In this document: piece by piece, positions 25,231 through 33,513 of the stretch
Layout: the number at the start of each line of letters is the position of its first letter
How positions within the stretch are numbered: position 1 is the stretch's first letter
Assembly (NCBI GenBank): GCA_913061435.1
Contig: CAJXUK010000026.1
Coordinates: 1-42,793, forward strand
From: an uncultured Thalassolituus sp.
Lineage (GTDB): Bacteria; Pseudomonadota; Gammaproteobacteria; Pseudomonadales; Oceanobacteraceae
Length of the DNA: 42,793 bases
Direction: 5' to 3'
The notes under the pieces: model-generated
Told to the model about the DNA's origin: nothing
Database searches by the model: none
Seen by the model: the letters and a program-made list of their open reading frames with translations, nothing else
Program-made: the position numbers and the translations under genes

Positions 25231-25266
25231 GCGTAGATACTTAGCTTAAATTAAAACACACCTAAA

Positions 25267-25301
25267 ATAACAAGGCTGCAGAGCTGCCTTGTTATTTTTT
25301 T
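25267..25301 (+). terminator. Rho-independent terminator of fadL
   Basis: ATAACAAGGC / GCCTTGTTAT, a perfect 10-base stem with a 9-base loop, followed by seven T residues, 37 bases past the fadL stop. Confidence 0.92.
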
Positions 25302-25381
25302 ATCTGACTTTTAAAAATTTTAGCGCTTCTTATAAAAGAAGAAAAAAACAAGAAAAAATAAAAATAAAAAAGGAAAATATT

Positions 25382-26092
25382 GTGCAACCATTCAAACCTT
25401 CACCGACAGCGTCATTGCTGTCATCGGTAACACTGTCAGTTGCCTTATTACTAGGTGCCAATAGCAGCCATGGCGACGACCAACAACGCATTGATTTTAT
25501 TCAGCAACAATTTGAACAAACTCGTGATCACAGTGAAATGTGGCAATGGGGCTGGTTTGGATTTTTAGGCAGTGCAGCCACCGTACAAGGCATTGCTGCC
25601 AATACGGTTGATGACGACAAATTGCAATACGACATGAGCGTTGGCGCTGTCACCAGTTTTTTAGGAGCTGCCGACATGTTGCTCAATCCGATGCAAAGCC
25701 ATAACTTCAGTGACCAATTGCAACAAGTAAACAGCAATAGCGACATGGCAAAAACTGACAAGCTGCAGCAGGCAGAATCTTGGCTAGCCAAAGCCGCCGC
25801 CCGCGAAGCTTACGAACAAAGCTGGACCAATCATTTATTATCTGGGTTAGTCAATGGTTTGGCGGGTTTGGCCGTCGCTTATGATGACAAACGCCCGATC
25901 GATGGCTGGCTTACTTTTGCCACAGGCGTTGCGGTCACAGAATTTAAAATCTATACCGCCCCGCAAACCATGATGGCCGCACAACAAGCTTACATGAATG
26001 GCAATTATTCAGCGCAAACGGCAAAAGTGACACCTCGTCGCTGGAATATTGCCGCTGCGGGTCCTAATTTATTCGTCGAGTATAAATTTTAA
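25382..26092 (+). CDS. Exported protein of unknown function
   Basis: A 236-residue protein. The frame is open further upstream, but that part lies in the fadL terminator and a Lys-rich non-protein-like stretch. GTG at 25382-25384 with AAGGA seven to eight bases before it is the real start. It begins VQPFKPSPTASLLSSVTLSV with a signal peptide ending near SSHG. The mature protein has alanine/glycine-rich possibly membrane-associated segments (WGWFGFLGSAATVQGIAAN, SVGAVTSFLGAADMLLNPM, LLSGLVNGLAGLAVAYDDK, LTFATGVAVTEFKIYTA) and ends FVEYKF, with a terminal Phe as in outer-membrane proteins. I do not recognise the family. Position after fadL hints at envelope function only. Confidence 0.72.
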   Translation: MQPFKPSPTASLLSSVTLSVALLLGANSSHGDDQQRIDFIQQQFEQTRDHSEMWQWGWFGFLGSAATVQGIAANTVDDDKLQYDMSVGAVTSFLGAADMLLNPMQSHNFSDQLQQVNSNSDMAKTDKLQQAESWLAKAAAREAYEQSWTNHLLSGLVNGLAGLAVAYDDKRPIDGWLTFATGVAVTEFKIYTAPQTMMAAQQAYMNGNYSAQTAKVTPRRWNIAAAGPNLFVEYKF

Positions 26093-26213
26093 AGCCTCTA
26101 ACAACCAAATGCGCTGAGTTAAACAGGGTTTATTAGCAATCTATTTAACCTAGCCTCACAATTGGCACGGCTTCTGCTTGTTTACTGATACTTGTTAATA
26201 ATATGTGTCAAAA

Positions 26214-26234
26214 ATACATGTCCGGTACATGTAT
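26214..26234. promoter_or_regulatory. Perfect inverted repeat next to an RBS, candidate operator or RNA hairpin
   Basis: Arms ATACATGT and ACATGTAT around a CCGGT centre. The AGGAG ribosome-binding site of the next gene begins at the very next base. As DNA it fits a dimeric repressor site; as RNA it is an AU-rich hairpin abutting the SD. Confidence 0.6.
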
Positions 26235-26246
26235 AGGAGCCGTACC

Positions 26247-26723
26247 ATGATTCTTGACCGCTTGAGCAGTTACATTCAAAACCAACCCTTTAGTAATCAA
26301 AACAATGCCCAAAACAAGGCACAAGAAGCCAACAAAGCGCAATTAAATACACCCAACTCTGTGCTGCCTAAAAACAACAAAGAGGATATTCCGGGGGAGC
26401 TTCACTTATCAAACCGCGCCAGCTATCTAGAATACTTATCACAAGAATTTGACGTTACAGCTTTAAACGGCGAGCAGCTAAATCAACTACAGACAAAACT
26501 GAACGACTACGGTTTTATTTCATCTGCGGATATTAACGGTATGCGTTCGTTATCATTAGCGCGCCAATTCACCGAGCCAGCAGAAAAAATTAACGCCGTA
26601 GATCTTCTCAATAATTTTAAGGCAAAATTTGATGAGCTAGAAATACCTTACAGTATGCGCCAACAGGTTGACAAAATGAGCATCGTTATCCAAAACATGG
26701 CCTCTGCCCGCCAGCTTTCTTAA
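26247..26723 (+). CDS. Hypothetical protein, cytoplasmic, Asn/Gln-rich N-terminus
   Basis: A 158-residue protein starting at ATG 26247 with AGGAG seven bases upstream; an in-frame ATG 42 bases earlier would fall in the inverted repeat and is rejected. The N-terminal ~50 residues are low-complexity (NQPFSNQNNAQNKAQEANKA). The rest is probably helical (LHLSNRASYLEYLSQEFDVT, LNGEQLNQLQTKLNDYGF). No signal peptide, membrane segment or known motif. The LSNRA..YLEYL segment and the disordered tail recall small secretion- or flagella-linked regulators, but this is speculation. Stand-alone gene behind the palindrome. Confidence 0.75.
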   Translation: MILDRLSSYIQNQPFSNQNNAQNKAQEANKAQLNTPNSVLPKNNKEDIPGELHLSNRASYLEYLSQEFDVTALNGEQLNQLQTKLNDYGFISSADINGMRSLSLARQFTEPAEKINAVDLLNNFKAKFDELEIPYSMRQQVDKMSIVIQNMASARQLS

Positions 26724-26790
26724 TAACGTTTCTTCTTTTAGCACTAACAAGTTAATAAATAGAAAAATACAGTGGGTTTTTTATCGTTTG

Positions 26791-26822
26791 TGATTAGAAT
26801 AGCGTCTCTTAATTTCTAATCA
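26791..26822. promoter_or_regulatory. Inverted repeat upstream of the DUF481-like gene
   Basis: TGATTAGAA (26791-26799) and TTCTAATCA (26814-26822), perfect 9-base arms 14 bases apart, ending 12 bases before the next ATG. The left arm overlaps a TAGAAT that could be a -10. Candidate operator or leader hairpin. Confidence 0.5.
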
Positions 26823-26834
26823 TTAGGTTTACCC

Positions 26835-27629
26835 ATGAGGCCAACGGCTGCTACCCCTTTTTTACTTGTTCTATGCTTGGGCATTTTTTCTCAACCGTCT
26901 CAAGCTATTTCTAATATCGAAAAAGAGCGCACCTCTAAAAAAGATGAAGGTTGGAACGGCAACCTGCGTTTTAAATTTTCAGGTAAAGATGGCAACAATG
27001 AAGAAACTGAACTTGGCCTAGGGGCGCACTTACGCTGGAGCAACGATACTATCAGCTGGCTAAACTGGGCAAATCACGAATACGATCGCAATGATGGTAA
27101 TACCACAGACGACGAAACCTTTATTCATAGCCGCTTGATTCATAATCACCGCAAAGTAATCGCCAGTGAATATTTTTTACAGTATGAACAAGACCCATTT
27201 TCGGGTTTAAAACGTCGCTTTTTACAAGGTGCAGGGCTGCGCTGGCACAGCTGGCACAAGCCTAATATCGATAACAAACAATCTTCTGGCGATAGCTTTC
27301 AAGGGTTTGGCGTGTTTAACGAACACGTTCGCGAAGTGGATTTTGGGCGTACCGAAACAGATCAACTATACCGAGCTAACATCTACAGCCACTGGTTGTA
27401 TCAAAACTCTGGCGAACGTCCGTTAAGCACAAGTATTACCTTGTATGTGCAACCTAATTTAGCCGACACCGACGACATAAAAGCGTTATTACAAGGGCAA
27501 GTTTCACTACCTATTAATAAAAAACTGCACTTCCAATGGAAGTGGCAAAGTAATTGGGACAGTCGCCCACCTTCTGATAAAGCTAAGCGAGTGCACGAAA
27601 CAGTCATGGAACTAAAGTATATTTTTTAA
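26835..27629 (+). CDS. DUF481-like outer-membrane beta-barrel protein
   Basis: A 264-residue exported protein with signal peptide MRPTAATPFLLVLCLGIFSQ. The mature part is made of alternating strands with many Trp/Tyr/Phe (ETELGLGAHLRWSNDTISWL, SEYFLQYEQDPFSGLKRRFL, KKLHFQWKWQSNWDSRP) and ends ELKYIF with a terminal Phe, the outer-membrane insertion signature. The pattern resembles DUF481 proteins, but I cannot prove it. TAGG precedes the ATG weakly. It follows an inverted repeat and has 191 bases of repeat-containing spacer after it. Confidence 0.75.
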   Translation: MRPTAATPFLLVLCLGIFSQPSQAISNIEKERTSKKDEGWNGNLRFKFSGKDGNNEETELGLGAHLRWSNDTISWLNWANHEYDRNDGNTTDDETFIHSRLIHNHRKVIASEYFLQYEQDPFSGLKRRFLQGAGLRWHSWHKPNIDNKQSSGDSFQGFGVFNEHVREVDFGRTETDQLYRANIYSHWLYQNSGERPLSTSITLYVQPNLADTDDIKALLQGQVSLPINKKLHFQWKWQSNWDSRPPSDKAKRVHETVMELKYIF

Positions 27630-27679
27630 GCGTGCTTATTTTTTAACTCATCTAACTTATAGATAAACTGAGTTATTTT

Positions 27680-27723
27680 GTTAAAACCGTGTTAAAGCCT
27701 CGTTAAAACCTCGTTAAACCAAG
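27680..27723 (+). repeat. 11-bp phased tandem repeat
   Basis: Four 11-base units: GTTAAAACCGT, GTTAAAGCCTC, GTTAAAACCTC, GTTAAACCAAG. The period equals one helical turn. It lies just upstream of the next gene. Confidence 0.8.
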
Positions 27724-27820
27724 CGCTGTTGTTAAAGCTTTTTTGACATCAGCCGTTATCTTATTTGCAACGCTCTCACTAAAGAGCGTTCATCTAGGCG
27801 ACCCCAATGAGGCACACACA

Positions 27821-28726
27821 GTGAATAACGAAAAGGCATCTGCTTCTGGTTTCGACCTAGAGCAATTAATTAATTTAATCGTACAGCGCTTATTTCCGCG
27901 CTGGTATGCACGACAAGCGGTTAAAGAGATGTCCTTCCCTGAAATCAGTGACATCAACCCTAAAAGCTACCTTTGCCACCGCTGGTTAAGTCTAACGAGC
28001 GCTCATGAAGCGGCAGCTGAAAGTTTGAACAGTAGTCATCAACAATGGCATTCACTGGCCGATCTATTAAAAAAACTCATCGTCGAAAATGAATACCCAC
28101 AGTCGTTGTCGATTGCTGCAATCAATGGCGTAAAAATTAGCCAGTGCGATTATGATTATCGGGATTTGATCACCTACGGCTTAGAGCAAGCAAACCAAAT
28201 ACCGCAATTTACTGATAACGAATACAACCGCAATATCACGTTAGCTTTTCCTGAAAAGCAACAGCCGTTCTATGTGTGTTATCGCGAATGGGACGGACGT
28301 TATTTTTTTATTAACCAAGATGAGCCTCGTCATTTAGCGGCATTACTTGTACAGGGAAAGAAACAACAACGTGACTATAAATTAACCTGCACGGTCAATG
28401 TTGAATCTGTTCAAGGACGAATGCTAGAGCGCTTGCGTTCTGGTTTTTGGATGCTGTTAATGAAACGAGAATTTGCCTACCAGCTTTACCAACTAATGAA
28501 TCAGGGCAAGCTGTCTTGTGAGATTGCCGAGTTTGAATGGCGACGGTCTGATCTGGTGTTTTTTATTACCCGCAAAACCGATCCTATTGCGAATGAAATA
28601 ATAGTTAATTTGCTGGCTAATCACTCTTCTAAACAAATTATTGATTGGGGCTTATTTCTAAATAGAGCTCATTTTCCTTTTCAAAGCACACCTTACATAC
28701 CCAATAACGAAAATACTGCGCTGTAG
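27821..28726 (+). CDS. Hypothetical cytoplasmic protein
   Basis: About 301 residues from GTG 27821, which has GAGG nine bases upstream; a TTG at 27743 extends the frame by 26 residues but has no SD. Begins VNNEKASASGFDLEQLINLI. No signal peptide in the short form, no recognisable motif. It is rich in Trp/Tyr/Arg pairs (PFYVCYREWDGRYFF, FEWRRSDLVFFITRK). A class I adenylate cyclase was considered but none of its motifs are visible. An 11-bp repeat array precedes it. The 269-base gap after it holds a 13-bp tandem repeat and no gene. Confidence 0.7.
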   Translation: MNNEKASASGFDLEQLINLIVQRLFPRWYARQAVKEMSFPEISDINPKSYLCHRWLSLTSAHEAAAESLNSSHQQWHSLADLLKKLIVENEYPQSLSIAAINGVKISQCDYDYRDLITYGLEQANQIPQFTDNEYNRNITLAFPEKQQPFYVCYREWDGRYFFINQDEPRHLAALLVQGKKQQRDYKLTCTVNVESVQGRMLERLRSGFWMLLMKREFAYQLYQLMNQGKLSCEIAEFEWRRSDLVFFITRKTDPIANEIIVNLLANHSSKQIIDWGLFLNRAHFPFQSTPYIPNNENTAL

Positions 28727-28898
28727 AGCCACCCAATTTTATTAGTTAATATCCTAGTATCAGGGCTTTTCAATAAATTTCTGCTCTATGATTGTTTTAA
28801 ACTCATTAGGATTTGACTGTTTTAAGGTCCAAATGTCACCCTATCTTGTGTAAAATCACAAAATCGGTCATTCTGTCGTTATTCAACATGTGTATCAG

Positions 28899-28924
28899 CG
28901 CCGCTATTTATCGCCGCTATTTAA
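28899..28924 (+). repeat. 13-bp tandem repeat upstream of the AraC-type gene
   Basis: Two units, CGCCGCTATTTAT and CGCCGCTATTTAA, about 70 bases before the GTG of the AraC-type regulator. Could be regulator half-sites or slippage. Confidence 0.75.
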
Positions 28925-28995
28925 GATATCGAATTATCAAATATGGCTACAATAAACGTCACTATTATAAAAAATACAACAAAGGATAATCCTAA

Positions 28996-30087
28996 GTGAT
29001 TAGAGGAACCTGGAGTTTACATGAGCCTTTAGTGCCTGCGAATATTTCTGCCATTATGGTAAAAATGGGGCAAGAAAAAGGTGTCTCCCAAGAATCTCTG
29101 CTTGAACACACAGGGATAGAGCCCGCTGCGTTCACCGACCCTAAAGCACGCTTAACCTATCAACAAGTTATTGTTCTAACCAACAATTTATTACGCCTAT
29201 GTAATGACCCAACCCTTGGCTTAGCAATTGGTGATAGCATTAAAATTAACCAATTTGGCATGCTAGGTTATGCTATTTTGAGTTGTGCAAATTTACGCCA
29301 GGCGCTAAATCTGGGTTTAAAATATCATGTATTAGTCGACCCTGCGTTTAACTTCGAAGTCTACGAAGAAGACGACCTGACCTCGATTCGCTTAACCTCT
29401 CACATTCCGATAGAAAATATTTACTATTTATTAAGCGACATATTTTTAGCCAACTTTGTTAATTTAGGGCGTTTTTTAACCGGGTTAGATATTATGCCTA
29501 ACGCTATTAACATTAATCGGCCTAAACCTGAATATTCAGAGATTTACCAAAATTATTTCCCTGGTTGCCCTATTCATTGGGATCAGCCACGAACAGAAAT
29601 CATTATCAATTCTGAGCTGCTCGACATTCCCACCACCTTAGCAGATGAATCAACGTCTAAAATGGCTGAATCTCAATGCGCCGATATCTTATCGCGCATG
29701 GGGCCAAAAGAAGGCATAGTGGTAAAGGTAAGAAGAATATTACTCAGTAACCCTGGGCACTTTCCAGCTATTGAAACCGTTGCTAGCCAGCTCGCCACCA
29801 GCACTCGAACGTTAAGTCGCAGCTTACAAGAAGTAAGTACCTCGTATCAGAAAATTTTGGACGAAGTACGCAAAGAGATGGCCATTGAATATCTTAAAAC
29901 ATCAAGTTTACCTATCGAAGAAGTCGCTGCGCTGATCGGCTATAACGACCCGTCTAACTTTCGCAAAGCCTTTAAACGCTGGACTGGACAACCACCCAGC
30001 CACTACCGATCATCAAAGCTTGATTATAAAAAATCCCGCGCTGCTCGCTCACGCTCATCCAAGTCGAAATCCAATTCTGCTGTTTAA
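28996..30087 (+). CDS. AraC family transcriptional regulator
   Basis: A 363-residue regulator. An N-terminal ~200-residue AraC-type ligand-binding domain (arabinose-binding-like PF12625 style: LTYQQVIVLTNNLLRLCNDP, TLGLAIGDSIKINQFGMLGY) is followed by a tandem HTH at about 250-345: ETVASQLATSTRTLSRSLQE, ...EVAALIGYNDPSNFRKAFKR, WTGQPPSHYR. A basic Ser/Lys/Arg tail follows. OruR/ArgR-like regulators in this group control amino acid or hydrocarbon catabolism. GTG start at 28996 with AAAGGA nine bases upstream. No obvious target operon is adjacent; it ends four bases from the end of convergent dinB. Confidence 0.9.
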   Translation: MIRGTWSLHEPLVPANISAIMVKMGQEKGVSQESLLEHTGIEPAAFTDPKARLTYQQVIVLTNNLLRLCNDPTLGLAIGDSIKINQFGMLGYAILSCANLRQALNLGLKYHVLVDPAFNFEVYEEDDLTSIRLTSHIPIENIYYLLSDIFLANFVNLGRFLTGLDIMPNAININRPKPEYSEIYQNYFPGCPIHWDQPRTEIIINSELLDIPTTLADESTSKMAESQCADILSRMGPKEGIVVKVRRILLSNPGHFPAIETVASQLATSTRTLSRSLQEVSTSYQKILDEVRKEMAIEYLKTSSLPIEEVAALIGYNDPSNFRKAFKRWTGQPPSHYRSSKLDYKKSRAARSRSSKSKSNSAV

Positions 30088-30091
30088 TCGG

Positions 30092-31135
30092 TCAAAACAG
30101 CGCTAGCTGTTGTTCGCTTATTTGCGGACAACGGCCTCCTAACCCAATTAAACGAATACCTCTGCTTTTTGAAGGGTCGTGGCGCAAACGTGCCTGCTGT
30201 AATAGTTGGCGAAAAGACCTCAGACTAATCTCTTGAAATTGATCTGCTAAAGTCGTTTGACTAAAATCATTAAATTTTACTTTAACAAACGGGGCTAACT
30301 GTAAATGGTCAATGTTGGCTTTTTCTGTGCGCTCAATAAACTTAACCCACAATCTTTCAAGCGCTTCATCAAGCTCATTAGAATCGAATAAATCATGTGC
30401 AAAAGTGCGTTCTACACTAATCGATTTACGGACCCTATCGGTGGCTAAAGGGCGATCGTCCTCGCCACGGCTGCGATTGTACAAATATACTCCGGTACGA
30501 CCAAACAAGTTCACTAGTTCAATCACACTGTAATGGCGAGCATCGGCACAGGTTTCTATGCCTTTAGCTGCTAGGCGTTCTGCTGTTTTTGGCCCAATGC
30601 CTGGGATTTTACGCACCGGTAACTGGCTAACAAATGTATCAACTTGATGAGGCTTAACGGCAAACAAACCATTAGGCTTATGCCAATCACTGGCAACCTT
30701 AGCTAAAAATTTATTAGGCGCGGCGCCGACAGAAACCGTGATGCCCACTTCGGCCTCAACGGCTGCACGAATAGTGTGACCAATTTCAATTGCGGAATCT
30801 TGTGGATCTAACTCGACATAAGCTTCGTCAACCGATACTTGTTCAAAAGCAATGCCATAACGCTGAATAACCGCCATTACCTGTTGTGAAACTTCGCGAT
30901 AAAGTGCCATATTTCCGGGTAGCAATGTTAAATCAGGACACTTTTGCAATGCCAATGCGGTCGACATGGCAGATCGTACCCCGAATTCTCGGGCCGGGTA
31001 ATTACAAGTAGAAATAACCCCACGCCGGTCTGCACTGCCACCAATTGCTATTGGTATAGAATGAAGAAGCGGATTTTGCCTCATTTCGACAGCCGCAAAA
31101 AAACAATCGCAATCAATGTGCAGTATTTTTCTCAT
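30092..31135 (-). CDS. dinB: DNA polymerase IV (translesion, SOS-induced)
   Basis: Y-family translesion polymerase. MRKILHIDCDCFFAAVEMR at the N-terminus carries catalytic Asp8, and SVDEAYVEL near residue 100 carries the Asp-Glu pair. The thumb has VRKIPGIGPKTAERLAAKGI. 347 residues from ATG 31133-31135, near the E. coli length (351). A TTG 24 bases upstream lies inside the LexA box and is rejected. A SOS box sits 13 bases before the ATG. The C-terminus reads GGRCPQISEQQLALF, ending in a beta-clamp-binding QLALF motif. Convergent with the AraC-type gene. Confidence 0.96.
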   Translation of the reverse strand: MRKILHIDCDCFFAAVEMRQNPLLHSIPIAIGGSADRRGVISTCNYPAREFGVRSAMSTALALQKCPDLTLLPGNMALYREVSQQVMAVIQRYGIAFEQVSVDEAYVELDPQDSAIEIGHTIRAAVEAEVGITVSVGAAPNKFLAKVASDWHKPNGLFAVKPHQVDTFVSQLPVRKIPGIGPKTAERLAAKGIETCADARHYSVIELVNLFGRTGVYLYNRSRGEDDRPLATDRVRKSISVERTFAHDLFDSNELDEALERLWVKFIERTEKANIDHLQLAPFVKVKFNDFSQTTLADQFQEISLRSFRQLLQQARLRHDPSKSRGIRLIGLGGRCPQISEQQLALF

Positions 31136-31147
31136 CCACCAATAATA

Positions 31148-31163
31148 CTGGATATACAAACAG
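31148..31163 (-). promoter_or_regulatory. LexA (SOS) box of dinB
   Basis: Plus strand CTGGATATACAAACAG, fitting CTG-N10-CAG with an AT-rich centre. It lies 13 bases from the dinB ATG, where LexA would block transcription. Confidence 0.82.
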
Positions 31164-31278
31164 CATCAAGCTAGGACTTGCTTAGACTTGGCATTTTGTT
31201 GAATAATTTTCTAAAAATGAGAGTTACACCCAAGGCATCTGGTGTTAGCCTTACATTAATTTGAAAGGAATTTTTACA

Positions 31279-31638
31279 ATGTCAGCATTCGAACAAGCCA
31301 AACAGGCATTTTTAACCCAACTATCTAATGATAATTTCCAATTCGAAACGTCTCTTACGTTTATTGAACAATATTTCAACTTTACAGCCACCGCATTTAA
31401 TAATGGTGGCGTTCAAAACAGCGCCGAACAAAATCAAGGCTCTTGTAAAGTATTTGCATTGGCGCAACTGTTAGAATTAAACCAGCAACAAGCTTTGCAG
31501 TGTTTTGGGCAACATTATCGCGATATATTAGCCACACCGAACGTTGATAACCACCACAATTTACGTCGTGTATTAAAAGAAGGTTTGGGTAGCATTCATT
31601 TTGATCACTTTCCGCTTGAGCTAAAAGAAGAAAGCTAA
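31279..31638 (+). CDS. HopJ type III effector-like protein
   Basis: A 119-residue cytoplasmic protein beginning MSAFEQAKQAFLTQLSNDNF. The core (FIEQYFNFTATAFNNGGV, then QNQGSCKVFALAQLLELNQQ, LQCFGQHYRDIL) is the HopJ (PF08888) signature. Despite the name, the family is widespread in free-living gammaproteobacteria without type III secretion, so a housekeeping role is more likely. ATG 31279 follows AAAGGA; a TTG 18 bases earlier is ignored. The stop overlaps the minC start (TAATG), so it is translationally coupled and may be the first gene of the min operon. Confidence 0.88.
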   Translation: MSAFEQAKQAFLTQLSNDNFQFETSLTFIEQYFNFTATAFNNGGVQNSAEQNQGSCKVFALAQLLELNQQQALQCFGQHYRDILATPNVDNHHNLRRVLKEGLGSIHFDHFPLELKEES

Positions 31639-32408
31639 TGACTGCCTTTAAATTAAAAGCGGGCTTAAACCCCATTACTACCTTGCTGATTCAAAGCAAC
31701 GATTTGGGTTTAATTCAGCAAGAATTAAAAGCCAAGGTAGAACAAGCACCCAATATGTTTGTACGGCTTCCTTGTATCTTTGATTTTGTTGATCTTACGG
31801 ATACCATCGACCTGCCCTCTTTATGTTTAACCTGCCACGAATTTGGCATGCTCCCGATAGGTGTTAAAAACGCACAGCTAGAACATTTTGAACTTCTGGA
31901 ACAGCTTGAATTAGCCGACTTTGGTAAAGGCAACAGCAAGCCAACACAAGCCGAAGTTATTGCACAAAAAAACGCTCTAATCGAGTCACCTGCTCAGCAA
32001 AATCAAGTTCAGTGTGAACAAATAGAGTCTGAGCAAACAGAGCCTGCATTCTCTACGCACAGTGAGTTAACAGCACCAGAACCACGCGCAGTTGCCACTG
32101 TGCACAAATTTCCGGTTCGCTCTGGTCAACAACTTAGAGCCGAGGGTGATCTGATCATTTTTGGTTTGGTCAGTACTGGTGCAGAAGTACTGGCAGGGGG
32201 TAGCATCCATATTTTTGGCCCATTACGAGGCCGAGCATTAGCAGGTATTAATGGTGACACTGCGGCAACCATTAGCTGCCTCGCTTTAGAAGCAGAGTTA
32301 GTAGCTATTGCTGGTGAATATAAACTTTTTGAAGACAGTCAACAGCATTGTAATCAGCCAAGCCTGATTCAACTAGATAACGGGCGCTTGAACATAGAGT
32401 CGCTTTAA
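31638..32408 (+). CDS. minC: Septum site-determining protein MinC
   Basis: Inhibitor of FtsZ assembly that keeps the Z-ring off the poles. A 256-residue protein with the N-terminal MinC_N domain (about 1-105: FKLKAGLNPITTLLIQSNDL) that acts on FtsZ, a Gln/Glu-rich linker (about 108-150), and the C-terminal beta-helix (HKFPVRSGQQLRAEGDLIIF, GAEVLAGGSIHIFGPLRGRA) that dimerises and binds MinD. The start overlaps the hopJ stop by one base. The start of minD follows 42 bases later. Confidence 0.96.
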   Translation: MTAFKLKAGLNPITTLLIQSNDLGLIQQELKAKVEQAPNMFVRLPCIFDFVDLTDTIDLPSLCLTCHEFGMLPIGVKNAQLEHFELLEQLELADFGKGNSKPTQAEVIAQKNALIESPAQQNQVQCEQIESEQTEPAFSTHSELTAPEPRAVATVHKFPVRSGQQLRAEGDLIIFGLVSTGAEVLAGGSIHIFGPLRGRALAGINGDTAATISCLALEAELVAIAGEYKLFEDSQQHCNQPSLIQLDNGRLNIESL

Positions 32409-32449
32409 TGAATACTGCGTTTTGCAACTTTTTGTAAGGAATTGAAATT

Positions 32450-33256
32450 TTGGCCAAGATCATTGTTGTAACCTCTGGTAAAGGAGGCGTGGGTAAAACC
32501 ACCACCAGTGCTGCTATCGCAGCTGGTTTAGCTCTGAAAGGACAAAAAACAGTCGTCATCGATTTTGATGTAGGCTTACGTAATCTCGATTTAATTATGG
32601 GCTGTGAACGCCGTGTTGTGTATGACCTTGTAAATGTCATTCACAAAGAAGCGAATCTTAAACAAGCTTTAATTAAAGATAAAAAATTAGACAATCTTTA
32701 TATTCTTCCTGCTTCACAAACCCGTGATAAAGACGCGCTGAAAAAAGAAGCGGTAGAAGAAGTTTTAAACGAACTTGCGCAAGACTTTGACTTTATTATT
32801 TGTGACTCACCCGCGGGCATCGAAGCGGGCGCTCAAATGGCACTTTATTTTGCTGAAGAAGCCATTATTGTCACCAACCCAGAAGTCTCTTCAGTGCGCG
32901 ACAGTGATCGCATTTTGGGTATTTTACAAAGCAAATCACGCATGGCCGAACAAGGTAAGCGTGTTAAAGAACACTTATTATTGACCCGTTACAACCCAGA
33001 GCGTGTTGCCAATGGCGAAATGCTATCCGTTGCCGACGTCGAAGAAATTTTAGCGGTACCACTGCTAGGTGTTATCCCAGAATCTCAAGCTGTATTAAAA
33101 GCCTCTAACCAAGGTGTGCCAGTTATTCACGACTTTGAAAGTGACGCAGGCCAAGCCTATGAAGATGCAGTTGCTCGTTACTTGGGTGAAGACCGCCCTC
33201 ACCGTTTTTTAGAAGCGGCGAAAAAAGGATTTCTGCAACGTGTATTCGGAGGTTAA
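32450..33256 (+). CDS. minD: Septum site-determining ATPase MinD
   Basis: Membrane-cycling P-loop ATPase that recruits MinC and oscillates with MinE. Deviant Walker A KGGVGKT is at 11-17, DFDVGLRNLDL follows, CDSPAGIEAGA near residue 120 is the switch region. The C-terminal amphipathic membrane helix is AAKKGFLQRVFGG. 268 residues as in E. coli (270). Start codon TTG at 32450-32452, with AAGGA ten bases upstream. The stop runs into the minE start. Confidence 0.98.
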   Translation: MAKIIVVTSGKGGVGKTTTSAAIAAGLALKGQKTVVIDFDVGLRNLDLIMGCERRVVYDLVNVIHKEANLKQALIKDKKLDNLYILPASQTRDKDALKKEAVEEVLNELAQDFDFIICDSPAGIEAGAQMALYFAEEAIIVTNPEVSSVRDSDRILGILQSKSRMAEQGKRVKEHLLLTRYNPERVANGEMLSVADVEEILAVPLLGVIPESQAVLKASNQGVPVIHDFESDAGQAYEDAVARYLGEDRPHRFLEAAKKGFLQRVFGG

Positions 33257-33258
33257 TG

Positions 33259-33513
33259 ATGAGTTTAATGGATTACTTCCGTAAGGAACGCAACAACACC
33301 ACCGCCAGTATTGCCAAAGAGCGCCTGCAAATTTTAGTGGCTCACGATCGTGTTAACAGTCGTGGCCCAGATTATTTACCTAAAATGCAGCAAGAGCTGT
33401 TGGCAGTGATTCGCAAATACATAAATATTGGCGACGATCAGGTACAGCTAAACCTAGAGCAACAAGGTAATACCTCGGTACTTGAGCTCAATGTAATGTT
33501 ACCCGAAGAATGA
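33259..33513 (+). CDS. minE: Cell division topological specificity factor MinE
   Basis: Stimulates MinD ATPase and drives Min oscillation. 84 residues from ATG 33259 (MSLMDYFRKERNNTTASIAK), aligned with E. coli MinE. A second ATG three bases upstream overlaps the minD stop; GGAGG spacing favours 33259. The C-terminal topological domain includes DQVQLNLEQQGNTSVLELNV. The gene ends with a 4-base overlap (ATGA) into the pqiA-like gene, an unusual extension of the min operon. Confidence 0.97.
   Translation: MSLMDYFRKERNNTTASIAKERLQILVAHDRVNSRGPDYLPKMQQELLAVIRKYINIGDDQVQLNLEQQGNTSVLELNVMLPEE

Noticed and set aside
25289-25381. Upstream extension of the protein at 25382
   Set aside because: The extension starts in the fadL terminator and reads a Lys-rich AT tract; the GTG with AAGGA is better.
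26205-26246. Upstream ATG for the 158-aa protein
   Set aside because: It falls before and through the palindrome, with a poor N-terminus; ATG 26247 has AGGAG.
27743-27820. TTG extension of the 301-aa protein
   Set aside because: No SD; the GTG at 27821 has GAGG at fair spacing.
31136-31159. TTG start for dinB
   Set aside because: It lies in the LexA box; MRKILHIDCDCFF is the conserved N-terminus.
31279-31638. HopJ gene as evidence for type III secretion
   Set aside because: No secretion genes nearby; HopJ-like proteins are common in free-living gammaproteobacteria.
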